7,288 nucleotides of DNA from an uncultured Chryseolinea sp. Lineage in GTDB: Bacteria; Bacteroidota; Bacteroidia; Cytophagales; Cyclobacteriaceae. This document shows, piece after piece, positions 1-5,200 of this stretch. The notes below the pieces were generated by a model that had not been told where the DNA came from, searched no databases, and was given only the letters and a program-made list of their open reading frames with translations. Position numbers and translations under genes: made by a program. The stretch covers positions 1 to 7,288 of the forward strand of contig CAMLER010000248.1 in the NCBI GenBank assembly GCA_946478915.1, given 5' to 3'. Each line of letters starts with the position of its first letter. The first letter of the stretch is position 1.

Positions 1-2
1 TC

Positions 3-86
3 GATAATCAGCCGTTGACCATTTTTCAGATTCCCTTAGCACATGATACGCTCAAGTATTCTGGCCTTCGAATTTTAGGAACCTGA
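3..86 (+). CDS. 3' end of an unidentified gene (27 codons)
   Basis: The third forward frame is open from the window edge to a TGA at 84-86 and would encode the last 27 residues of a protein, ending in Y-S-G-L-R-I-L-G-T. The other two forward frames stop within the first 18 bases. The residues look like a normal mixed protein tail, and a GC-rich hairpin followed by a run of T on this strand starts about 46 bp after the stop, as expected for a gene end. The gene would be convergent with hsp20. I do not recognise the family from this tail. The piece is short enough that a chance open frame is possible. Confidence 0.42.
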   Translation, partial: DNQPLTIFQIPLAHDTLKYSGLRILGT

Positions 87-131
87 ATATTTGCAACATA
101 CAGCCGAATAAAAATATAGAAGCCAAAAGGG

Positions 132-155
132 AAGGCGGGCGAACCCGCCTTTTTT
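132..155 (-). terminator. intrinsic terminator shared by hsp20 and the converging gene
   Basis: The stem AAGGCGGG (132-139) pairs perfectly with CCCGCCTT (144-151) around a four-base loop. On the plus strand the stem runs into T150-T155, a classic U-tract. On the minus strand the loop reads TTCG and the stem follows the hsp20 stop codon directly, then TTCCCTTTT-type sequence. It therefore looks bidirectional, serving hsp20 (minus) and the partial gene at 3-86 (plus). The plus-strand T-tract is the stronger one. Confidence 0.85.
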
Positions 156-612
156 ACGACACTGTGATTTGACGTGCGGGTTTAACCTTAGCCTCTTCGC
201 GTTTAGGAACTACAACATGTAGGATGCCGTCGGTGTATTTTGCAGAGATCTTTCCGCCATCCACCTTATTCTCTGGGAGAGAGAAGCTTCTTTGGAAGGA
301 TTGATAGCTAAATTCCCGCCGTGTAAAATTTTCATTTTTGTCTTTTTCTTCCTGCTTTTCTTCGAATTCAGAAGAAATAGTAAGAATGTTGTTGTCCAAT
401 TCTACCTTGAAATTTTCCCGCTTCATTCCAGGAGCAGCTACATCGATCATGTAATCGTCATTGGTTTCGCGAACATTTACAGCTGGTAGTGAGGAACCTG
501 CACTTTTCCAGTTTGCGAGAGACGAATTAAACCAATCATCTGTAAAGAGATCATTTAACAAAGATGGAACAGATGAAAATGAGTTGCCGTTGGTTCTAAC
601 TAAGTTTTTCAT
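154..612 (-). CDS. Hsp20 / alpha-crystallin small heat-shock protein
   Basis: This 152-residue protein is a small heat-shock protein, an ATP-independent cytoplasmic holdase that binds unfolding proteins and passes them to DnaK/ClpB-type refolding systems. The alpha-crystallin domain spans about residues 43-138. It includes the A-x-x-x-x-G-x-L signature (A124, G129, L131) followed by H-V-V-V-P-K, and an N-terminal strand ending V-A-A-P-G-M (58-63). A short C-terminal tail ends I149-T150-V151, matching the I-x-I/V anchor that fills the groove of a neighbouring dimer in sHSP oligomers. Length is typical for a bacterial class A sHSP. I chose the ATG at 610-612 because AAAAGGAGG sits 4 nt upstream. 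The in-frame ATG nine codons earlier would bury that site inside codons. It lies 50 bp downstream of a lipoprotein gene on the same strand, with no good promoter in the gap, so co-transcription is likely. Confidence 0.96.
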   Translation of the reverse strand: MKNLVRTNGNSFSSVPSLLNDLFTDDWFNSSLANWKSAGSSLPAVNVRETNDDYMIDVAAPGMKRENFKVELDNNILTISSEFEEKQEEKDKNENFTRREFSYQSFQRSFSLPENKVDGGKISAKYTDGILHVVVPKREEAKVKPARQITVS

Positions 613-616
613 AAAT

Positions 617-625
617 CCTCCTTTT
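617..625 (-). promoter_or_regulatory. strong Shine-Dalgarno site of hsp20 (AAAAGGAGG)
   Basis: The minus strand reads AAAAGGAGG, then ATTT, then ATG. This is a full match to the anti-Shine-Dalgarno core and fixes the hsp20 start at 612. It stands out because the lipoprotein, SRPBCC and permease genes in this window have no comparable site, and Bacteroidota mRNAs generally lack strong ones. Confidence 0.85.
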
Positions 626-662
626 GTTTTGTTAAACATTTATTTTTTAATTGTTGATGTAG

Positions 663-1205
663 TTATAAGTCACGACTCTCTTTGCGTTCCTGATAAAAGC
701 GGTTTTTTATTGAATCCATTCTGTTCATCATATCCCTGAAATATGAATCATTCAATTCATACCGCTTGAGAAAAAAGTCATCGTGAAAGAAGTCGGGATA
801 TTTGAGAGAGTCGGTAAAGAACAGCGAATGAAACTGATCCGTAAAAATATTTGAATGTTCTCGGTTGAAATAGGAATCAAAACTTTGCATTAAGCTATCC
901 ATTCGACCGGTGTCACCCTGTATGTTAGAATAATAGGATGTATAGGTCGAGTCAAAACCGATAACATTCCCCTTGTCATCATAGTGTTTGTTCACTTTGA
1001 TGTTCACCTTTGGTTTGTTTTCAGAAATACTATCCTTGCGCAAAGCCTCGTTATCCTGGCCCATTGTACTTTTTTGACACGACGATAAGATCAATGAAAT
1101 TGATGCCAAAAAGACCCACAAAGTTTTTGGAGTCGCCGGTTTTTTTGAAAGCGGTTTGGTCTTCTGCCTGGCAGGAAGACCATTGTACTTGATAGATGCT
1201 GTCAT
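663..1205 (-). CDS. predicted lipoprotein of unknown function, upstream of hsp20
   Basis: With the ATG at 1203-1205 this is a 180-residue protein. A long basic N-region (K and R between residues 6 and 27) leads into a hydrophobic stretch (about 29-40) and the lipobox L40-S41-S42-C43, so it is probably a lipid-anchored periplasmic or outer-membrane protein. The mature part has a lysine/asparagine-rich linker, then Y75-D-D-K-G-N-V-I-G-F-D-S, a pattern I associate with small Bacteroidota proteins of unknown function. The C-terminal half (about 109-171) is rich in Phe, Tyr and Asp, with pairs such as L-F-F, D-F-F and D-D-F-F, and probably helical segments near the end. An ATG 24 codons further upstream is in frame but would put an implausibly long extension before the signal peptide. 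Neither start has a clear ribosome site. The gene ends 50 bp before hsp20 on the same strand. Function unknown; a role in envelope or heat stress is only suggested by the neighbour. Confidence 0.8.
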   Translation of the reverse strand: MTASIKYNGLPARQKTKPLSKKPATPKTLWVFLASISLILSSCQKSTMGQDNEALRKDSISENKPKVNIKVNKHYDDKGNVIGFDSTYTSYYSNIQGDTGRMDSLMQSFDSYFNREHSNIFTDQFHSLFFTDSLKYPDFFHDDFFLKRYELNDSYFRDMMNRMDSIKNRFYQERKESRDL

Positions 1206-1337
1206 GGTCTTAGATGTTTGCAAAAGCAGTGAATAATAATCAATAACTGTGCAAAAATCGTTTGGATGCTGTAACACAAAGCGTGTTGACTTTTAATCTG
1301 ACAACTTTTCTAAAAAAAATGCCATGTCGTCGGGCAG
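1206..1337. other. upstream region of the lipoprotein-hsp20 unit
   Basis: This AT-rich stretch must hold the promoter of the minus-strand lipoprotein-hsp20 pair. I see no perfect TAnnTTTG box on the minus strand. The nearest is ACGCTTTG around 1275-1282, preceded by TTG at about 17 bp, which is too degenerate to call. I see no sign of a CIRCE element (a spaced TTAGCACTC inverted repeat) here. No credible gene. Confidence 0.4.
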
Positions 1338-1354
1338 TCTGAAAAAATTTCAGA
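1338..1354. repeat. small perfect hairpin TCTGAAA-AAA-TTTCAGA
   Basis: A 7-bp perfect inverted repeat with a 3-nt loop. It sits at the left edge of the repeat block and is followed by TGTG-AGGT-CACA (1357-1368), another short dyad. It has no T-tract on either side strong enough to call a terminator. It may be part of the repeat block or an operator; the sequence alone does not decide. Confidence 0.4.
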
Positions 1355-1380
1355 AATGTGAGGTCACACAGAGGAACTCA

Positions 1381-1496
1381 GCGGTTAAAAGCAATCTTGA
1401 TTCTGGGCACGCTGTCGGATAAGCTGTGCGACTCGAAGATCCTTTTTACCGCGGAGGACGCCGAGGTAAATGAGCGCGGAGAACGCTGAGCCTGAA
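1381..1496. repeat. dispersed-type palindromic repeat, copy A
   Basis: This is the first copy of a direct repeat recurring 185 bp downstream. The first 41 bases are identical between the copies and the whole unit is about 88% identical by eye, with one 1-base gap. The first 72 bp (1381-1452) form a long imperfect palindrome. GCGGTTAAAA at the left end matches the complement of TTTTTACCGC at the right end with one mismatch. Further inside, ATCTT pairs with AAGAT and GCACGC with GCTGTGC. No reading frame in it looks like protein. The layout is that of REP/BIME-like or MITE-like intergenic elements rather than an insertion sequence. No transposase is present in the window. Confidence 0.85.
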
Positions 1497-1570
1497 ATAA
1501 AAATCTACGTTCACCCTTCGTAGGAATTGTCTGCGCCCTCAGCGTGCATTTCACTCCGCGACTCTGCGGT
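1448..1570. repeat. imperfect inverted repeat bridging the two direct repeats
   Basis: The left arm (about 1448-1477, starting ACCGCGGAGG) matches the reverse complement of the right arm (about 1542-1570, ending CTCTGCGGT) over roughly 29 bp, with several mismatches and one gap. Between the arms, CGCTGAG (1484-1490) also pairs with CTCAGCG (1539-1545). At the centre CTACG (1505-1509) pairs with CGTAG (1519-1523) around a 9-nt loop. The arms overlap the end of copy A and the start of copy B, so the stretch can fold in more than one way. Confidence 0.6.
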
Positions 1571-1680
1571 TAAAAGCAATCTTGATTCTGGGCACGCTGT
1601 CGGATAGGATGTGCGACTCCAAGATTCTTTTTACCGCGGAGGACCTGAGGAAAATGCACGCAGAGGACGCCGGGCCTGGA
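1566..1680. repeat. dispersed-type palindromic repeat, copy B
   Basis: This is the second copy of the direct repeat, in the same orientation as copy A. The 72-bp palindromic core (1566-1637) again starts GCGGTTAAAA and ends TTTTTACCGC. Most differences from copy A lie in the last 36 bases (from about 1645), which read as a GAGG-AAAATGCACGC-type tail. The core has only four substitutions, so the palindrome has been kept or was recently duplicated. Confidence 0.85.
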
Positions 1681-1754
1681 TCGACTAGCACATTCTAAAT
1701 TTCGCATGCACTTAATTCTGTTGTTATGGCGTGATAGTTTTCTGTACCTATCCA

Positions 1755-1782
1755 CTTTTCTTTTGCTCGCCCAAAAGAAAAG
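1755..1782. repeat. perfect 11-bp inverted repeat with CTCGCC loop
   Basis: CTTTTCTTTTG (1755-1765) and CAAAAGAAAAG (1772-1782) are exact reverse complements around CTCGCC. From memory, this same hairpin (CTTTTCTTTTGCTCG-CC-CAAAAGAAAAG) turns up as an intergenic repeat in many bacterial genomes, so it is probably another dispersed element. I cannot check copy number here. On either strand the stem is not followed by a T-run, so it does not look like an ordinary terminator. Confidence 0.75.
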
Positions 1783-1828
1783 GGTGGGTCGAAATATGCT
1801 CATCCGGCCCACCCCGCATTTCGACCGG
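1782..1828. repeat. inverted repeat next to the 11-bp hairpin
   Basis: GGTCGAAAT (1787-1795) and ATTTCGACC (1818-1826) are perfect reverse complements. Inside and overlapping them, GGGTGGG (1782-1788) can pair with CCCACCC (1808-1814). The two pairings compete for the same bases at 1787-1788, so the element can form alternative stems. It directly abuts the 1755-1782 hairpin and is probably part of the same repeat unit. Confidence 0.55.
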
Positions 1829-1877
1829 CCACCGCACCGAGGGAGATCCAAGGACGTACTCTTCATGGATATTTTTT

Positions 1878-1906
1878 GTGCCCTTGTGTCTCTGTGGTGA
1901 AAAAAA
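1878..1906. repeat. diverged end of the repeat family
   Basis: The motif CTCTGTGGTGAAAA near 1890-1903 matches CTCTGCGGTTAAAA at the start of copy B (1562-1575) in 12 of 14 positions, and both are preceded by a GTGC- and pyrimidine-rich lead. It therefore looks like a third, degraded member marking the right edge of the repeat block, immediately after the 3' end of the SRPBCC gene. Confidence 0.4.
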
Positions 1907-1916
1907 TTAACGGAAT

Positions 1917-2357
1917 TTAATTCTCGCACATCTGTTTTAACTTTTCAAGCGCCTTTGGCCATCCGTCTTCAAACATTCCGGCCCAGGCGGGAGGAGTATT
2001 TATTTCTACGATCAGATTTGTTTTTCCATTTTTTTCTTCGAACGTATAGCGTTCCGTTGTGCCTACCCAGCCTTGCGCAACCTCGCTTTCCCGATCCTCG
2101 CTTCCATCGGGATTAATAACGGCAACTTGTTCGGCAAGTATCGTCTCATAAGGTTTCTGTTCCTTAAGTTCGGCAAGCGTTCCACCTTGTCCGGAGGAGA
2201 GGAAGCGAATTTTTTCTCCTTTTGCCCAAATCCCTTCGAAATAGGAGCCCGGCCAGGCGACATCAACCCATTTCTTATATGTCTCTGGATTGAGCATAGT
2301 GTTCCAAACTTTCTTTTTGTCTGCTGCGATTTCGGTTTTAAATTCCAGGTGTTTCAT
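1917..2357 (-). CDS. SRPBCC / AHSA1-type domain protein
   Basis: This 146-residue cytoplasmic protein belongs to the SRPBCC (START/Bet v 1-like helix-grip) superfamily, AHSA1-like branch. What shows this is the N-terminal strand and helix pattern (I10-A-A-D-K-K-K-V-W18 followed by N-P-E-T-Y-K-K-W30), the central W-x-G-T-T-E-R-Y strand (about 97-104), and a long C-terminal helix beginning G132-W-P-K-A-L. Length matches a single complete domain. Members bind hydrophobic ligands in an open pocket or modify partner proteins; the substrate cannot be read from sequence. The ATG at 2355-2357 begins directly at the domain and has no clear Shine-Dalgarno site. A promoter-like box lies 38 bp upstream, so it is probably monocistronic. 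After the stop, an AT-only stem (ATTAA/TTAAT, 1906-1921) runs into a T-rich minus-strand tract, at best a weak terminator. Confidence 0.92.
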   Translation of the reverse strand: MKHLEFKTEIAADKKKVWNTMLNPETYKKWVDVAWPGSYFEGIWAKGEKIRFLSSGQGGTLAELKEQKPYETILAEQVAVINPDGSEDRESEVAQGWVGTTERYTFEEKNGKTNLIVEINTPPAWAGMFEDGWPKALEKLKQMCEN

Positions 2358-2394
2358 AGCTAATCGGTTTATGAGTTTTTTACTGATTACACTA

Positions 2395-2402
2395 CAAATT
2401 TA
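2395..2402 (-). promoter_or_regulatory. candidate -7 promoter box of the SRPBCC gene
   Basis: The minus strand reads TAAATTTG, a full match to the Bacteroidota -7 consensus TAnnTTTG, 37 bp before the SRPBCC start codon. That would leave a leader of roughly 30 nt. I find no TTG at the expected -33 spacing, so only half the promoter is supported. Confidence 0.4.
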
Positions 2403-2492
2403 GCTGTCGGAAAATTGAATGAGGGTGTATAAATACGACACTTTGCAAGGCCAAAGGCGACAAAAATCCCAAGACGGCGTTATTTTACCGTG

Positions 2493-4946
2493 CTATTCGT
2501 CCCGCAGGGAATCGATAGGATTTGTCATGGCCGTCCGCAATGCATGTTGTGCTATTGTCAGAAAAATGATAATTGCCATTGCCAAAAGAGGCAGCACAAA
2601 TATCCACCAGGAAAGTGGAGTCCGATAGGCATAATGGTCGAGCCATTTGGTAATTGCATACCAAACAGCAGGTGCCGCAATTGCTGTTGCCGCAAGCAGC
2701 ATGATGCCGAAATCCCGCGACAGCATTAAAAACAAGTGTCTGATAGTGGCCCCCAAGACCTTCCGAATTCCAAATTCCTTCGTTCTTTGGGCCGCAACAA
2801 TCGCCGCCAGGCCATATAAGCCCATGCATGCGATTACAACGGAAAGGCTGGTGAACAGGGTTAATACAGAACTGAAGTTTTGATCGGACTGGTATTGGCG
2901 ATTAAAGAACTCATCCAGAAAAAAGTAGCTGAACGGGAGATCAGGAAAATGCCGATGCCACTGGTGTTCAACGAATTGAATCTCGTTATACAACTTGGTA
3001 ACTTCATTCAATTTGATGGAGAGAAAACGCAGTGGAGCCCAGGTGGTCTGGTAAACAACGGGCAGATTTTTTTCTTTAAATGACTTTGCGCGAAAGTCAA
3101 CTACGCCTATGACTTTAACTTTCCGGGGAGTCGGTCCCCGACCAAAAGTTACTTCGTGACCAACGGCTTGTTCTACGCTATCGAATCCCAATGCTTCAAG
3201 TGCCTCCCTGTTTATGACGATAGCGGATTCATTACCCATTGTTTTGCTAAAGCTTCTTCCCGCAATTACATCAACATCGAAAAGGGGGATGAAATCGTGA
3301 TCAATCCTGCTGTAGTATAGCGAAACCATATTTTCACTATTTTTTATGTTTCTGAAAGTAGGAAAGAGTGACAAATGTTCTTTACCAGGGATGTCGTAGG
3401 ATGCCGAAACACCCGCAATTTTCGGGTTCGATAATAAATCCTCCTTAAGGAAATCCAATTTTCTGAGAAAAACGGAATCGGATCCCGGAGGCCCAAACTT
3501 GACAAAAGTTTCTAGCACCAACGTCTGATCAATGTTTATGCCAAGGTCGCGATTCTTCATAAACGAGATCTGCTTATGGATCATTAGCGAACCCGCGATC
3601 ATGAAAATGGCTAGTACAAATTGAAAGGTGACCATTCCTCTTCGCAGTGTAATTCGAAACCGGGACTGCGTCCAGGATATCTTACCCTTCAGAGCACTGA
3701 CAGGTTTAAAAGATGAGATAATGAAAGCAGGGTAAATAGCAGACGCAACGCATCCGATACAGGCAATCGATACAGTGACAACCCAAAACCAAGGGTCGCT
3801 CAATAAAGTAGGAGACAGATTAATTATTTCGACGGGAGCAACACGAAGTATTGCGTAAACCAGTATTGCAGCGGCGACGAAAGCGGCCACTGTAACCAGG
3901 CTAGATTCCAAAATGAATTGTATCGCAAGTTGTTTTTGCGTCGACCCTATGATTTTTCGGACACCAATTTCCTTTATTCGATCGATCGCTGTTGCTGTTG
4001 AAAGATTAATAAAGTTGAGGTAGGCAATCAATAAGATGAATACTGTCAGTCCTTTCAATATGGTAACCATTAAAGCATTACCATTTTCGTCAGCTTCGCC
4101 AACCAGGTCCGAATGCAAGTGAATGTCAGTCAATGGCTGGAGCCAGAATTCTGACGTACCAACGCTTTGTGTATCATTGCCAAGATATTTTGAAGCAAAG
4201 GCTGGCATCTCCTCTTCCAATATCTCAGGCGTTGTGCCATGCTTGAGCAGGATGTAATTATAGAATCCATCCCAATGCCAGTTGTTCGCGTCACCACCTG
4301 TTGCATTATCACTAAGCGACTCCCATGAAAAAAGAAAATCAGGAATGAGATGGGAATTTTTTGGAAAATCTGCAAAGACGCCAGCTACCTTAAAATAGCC
4401 GCTATAGGAATGATGTATAATTTTGTCCAGGGCCGACGATTCCCCAAAATATTTCTTTGCCATTGAGGATGAGATCCAAACTGTTTTTGGATCCAATGGT
4501 TCAGAAGGCATGGTTCCTTCAACAATGGTGGTGCTGAATATATTGAAGAAGTTGCCTTTGACATGGTAGACGCGATCCTCACTAAATTTTATCGATTCTC
4601 TTTCATCTTTGATGTAGGTAAGAATAATTTCCGACTGATCACTGATCTTGAACAGGGTTGTGTAATCTTCAACCAGAGAAAAATCATCTGTTAAAGATTC
4701 TCCAGTGGGAATAAAGCTCTGGGCACTTTTATTTTGGATAACGCCGTCAACAAAGCGGTTATGGCAGACGCGATATATCCGGTTAGCGTTGCTATGAAAT
4801 CGATCGTAGCTGAGTTCATGGCTTACATACTGGGCTATTAAAAACGCCGCTGCCATCCCAATTGCCAGGCCGATGATATAAATGAATGAAAAAAGTTTTC
4901 TTTTTGCGAGATGGCGAAACGCAATAACGAAATTGCTTATTAACAT
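2493..4946 (-). CDS. MacB/FtsX-family ABC transporter permease, two-half type
   Basis: An 817-residue inner-membrane permease of the type VII (MacB/FtsX-like) ABC family, in the duplicated form common in Bacteroidota. Order: cytoplasmic N-terminus; TM1 (about 18-40) followed by the family hallmark E44-L-S-Y-D-R-F-H and R56-I-Y-R-V; periplasmic MacB-type domain (about 41-290); TM2-TM4 (about 293-316, 345-370, 385-411); TM5 (437-457); a second periplasmic domain (about 458-690); TM6-TM8 (692-718, 747-766, 779-800). The cytoplasmic loop after TM2 and its twin after TM6 carry matching coupling motifs, E326-I-G-V-R-K-I-I-G and E724-F-G-I-R-K-V-L-G. Such proteins work as mechanotransmitters with a separate ATPase, for efflux, lipoprotein handling or peptide export; the substrate is not predictable here. 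No ATPase subunit is adjacent. The start has no Shine-Dalgarno site (ACCCCACCTAA precedes the ATG), but the N-terminus aligns with the usual family start. Full length, no frameshift seen. Confidence 0.95.
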   Translation of the reverse strand: MLISNFVIAFRHLAKRKLFSFIYIIGLAIGMAAAFLIAQYVSHELSYDRFHSNANRIYRVCHNRFVDGVIQNKSAQSFIPTGESLTDDFSLVEDYTTLFKISDQSEIILTYIKDERESIKFSEDRVYHVKGNFFNIFSTTIVEGTMPSEPLDPKTVWISSSMAKKYFGESSALDKIIHHSYSGYFKVAGVFADFPKNSHLIPDFLFSWESLSDNATGGDANNWHWDGFYNYILLKHGTTPEILEEEMPAFASKYLGNDTQSVGTSEFWLQPLTDIHLHSDLVGEADENGNALMVTILKGLTVFILLIAYLNFINLSTATAIDRIKEIGVRKIIGSTQKQLAIQFILESSLVTVAAFVAAAILVYAILRVAPVEIINLSPTLLSDPWFWVVTVSIACIGCVASAIYPAFIISSFKPVSALKGKISWTQSRFRITLRRGMVTFQFVLAIFMIAGSLMIHKQISFMKNRDLGINIDQTLVLETFVKFGPPGSDSVFLRKLDFLKEDLLSNPKIAGVSASYDIPGKEHLSLFPTFRNIKNSENMVSLYYSRIDHDFIPLFDVDVIAGRSFSKTMGNESAIVINREALEALGFDSVEQAVGHEVTFGRGPTPRKVKVIGVVDFRAKSFKEKNLPVVYQTTWAPLRFLSIKLNEVTKLYNEIQFVEHQWHRHFPDLPFSYFFLDEFFNRQYQSDQNFSSVLTLFTSLSVVIACMGLYGLAAIVAAQRTKEFGIRKVLGATIRHLFLMLSRDFGIMLLAATAIAAPAVWYAITKWLDHYAYRTPLSWWIFVLPLLAMAIIIFLTIAQHALRTAMTNPIDSLRDE

Positions 4947-5050
4947 TTAGGTGGGGTTTTGCTTCTTGAATCTAACCCTTTTTTGATCGTTTTGAAAATA
5001 AGGGGCAAAGTGGATAGGTCAGCAACTCTTACCATCGTGAAATAATTTAA

Positions 5051-5058
5051 TACCTTTG
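5051..5058 (+). promoter_or_regulatory. candidate -7 promoter box of the ABC-F gene
   Basis: TACCTTTG matches TAnnTTTG exactly on the plus strand, 142 bp before the ABC-F start. No TTG lies at the expected -33 distance, so the call is tentative. If used, it gives a leader of about 135 nt that contains the 3' half of the 8-bp dyad and the start-proximal stem. Confidence 0.35.
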
Positions 5059-5171
5059 TGAAGGAAACTTTCCAACAATAGCGACAATGGTAAGCTAATT
5101 AGTATCAAATGATTTGACTCGGCTGCCTGGCCTTAGAATTCAATCACCGTTTTCTGCGCGGACTAACCACG

Positions 5172-5197
5172 GTCTTTAAAGTAACAATCATAAAGAC
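5172..5197 (+). promoter_or_regulatory. stem-loop covering the ABC-F ribosome-binding region
   Basis: GTCTTTA (5172-5178) is the exact reverse complement of TAAAGAC (5191-5197), with a 12-nt loop. The 3' arm ends 3 nt before the ATG at 5201, exactly where a ribosome-binding site would be, and the only purine-rich candidate there (AAAGAC) is inside the stem. In mRNA this would make initiation depend on opening the stem. It is a 7-bp, AU-rich stem, so its stability is modest. Confidence 0.45.
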
Positions 5198-5200
5198 GTT

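Larger units (their letters stand above)
4947..5200. other. divergent intergenic region between permease and ABC-F
   Basis: These 254 bp must carry both the minus-strand permease promoter and the plus-strand ABC-F promoter. Visible elements are an 8-bp perfect dyad, CTTACCAT (5028-5035) and ATGGTAAG (5087-5094), an inner GGAAA-C-TTTCC palindrome (5063-5073), a plus-strand TAnnTTTG box (5051-5058), and a start-proximal stem (5172-5197). No convincing minus-strand -7 box is seen. No gene. Confidence 0.5.

Noticed and set aside
613..639. Upstream ATG at 639 as the hsp20 start
   Set aside because: It would place the AAAAGGAGG site inside codons 5-8 and adds nine residues not expected in the family.
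1381..1680. The two direct repeats as a CRISPR array
   Set aside because: There are only two units, each far longer than a CRISPR repeat, with no regular spacers and no cas genes.
1749..1759. CTATCCACTTT shared with the minus strand near 5013-5023
   Set aside because: It is an 11-base match without extension or related context, best taken as chance.
1706..1900. Plus-strand open frame of 64 codons in the repeat block
   Set aside because: It is made of the hairpin elements read through, with no ribosome site or recognisable domain.
1570..1929. Minus-strand open frame of 119 codons across the repeat block
   Set aside because: It runs through copy B and both hairpin elements. Its sequence is explained by the repeats, is rich in Arg and Cys, and shows no protein-like pattern, and it overlaps the SRPBCC gene end.
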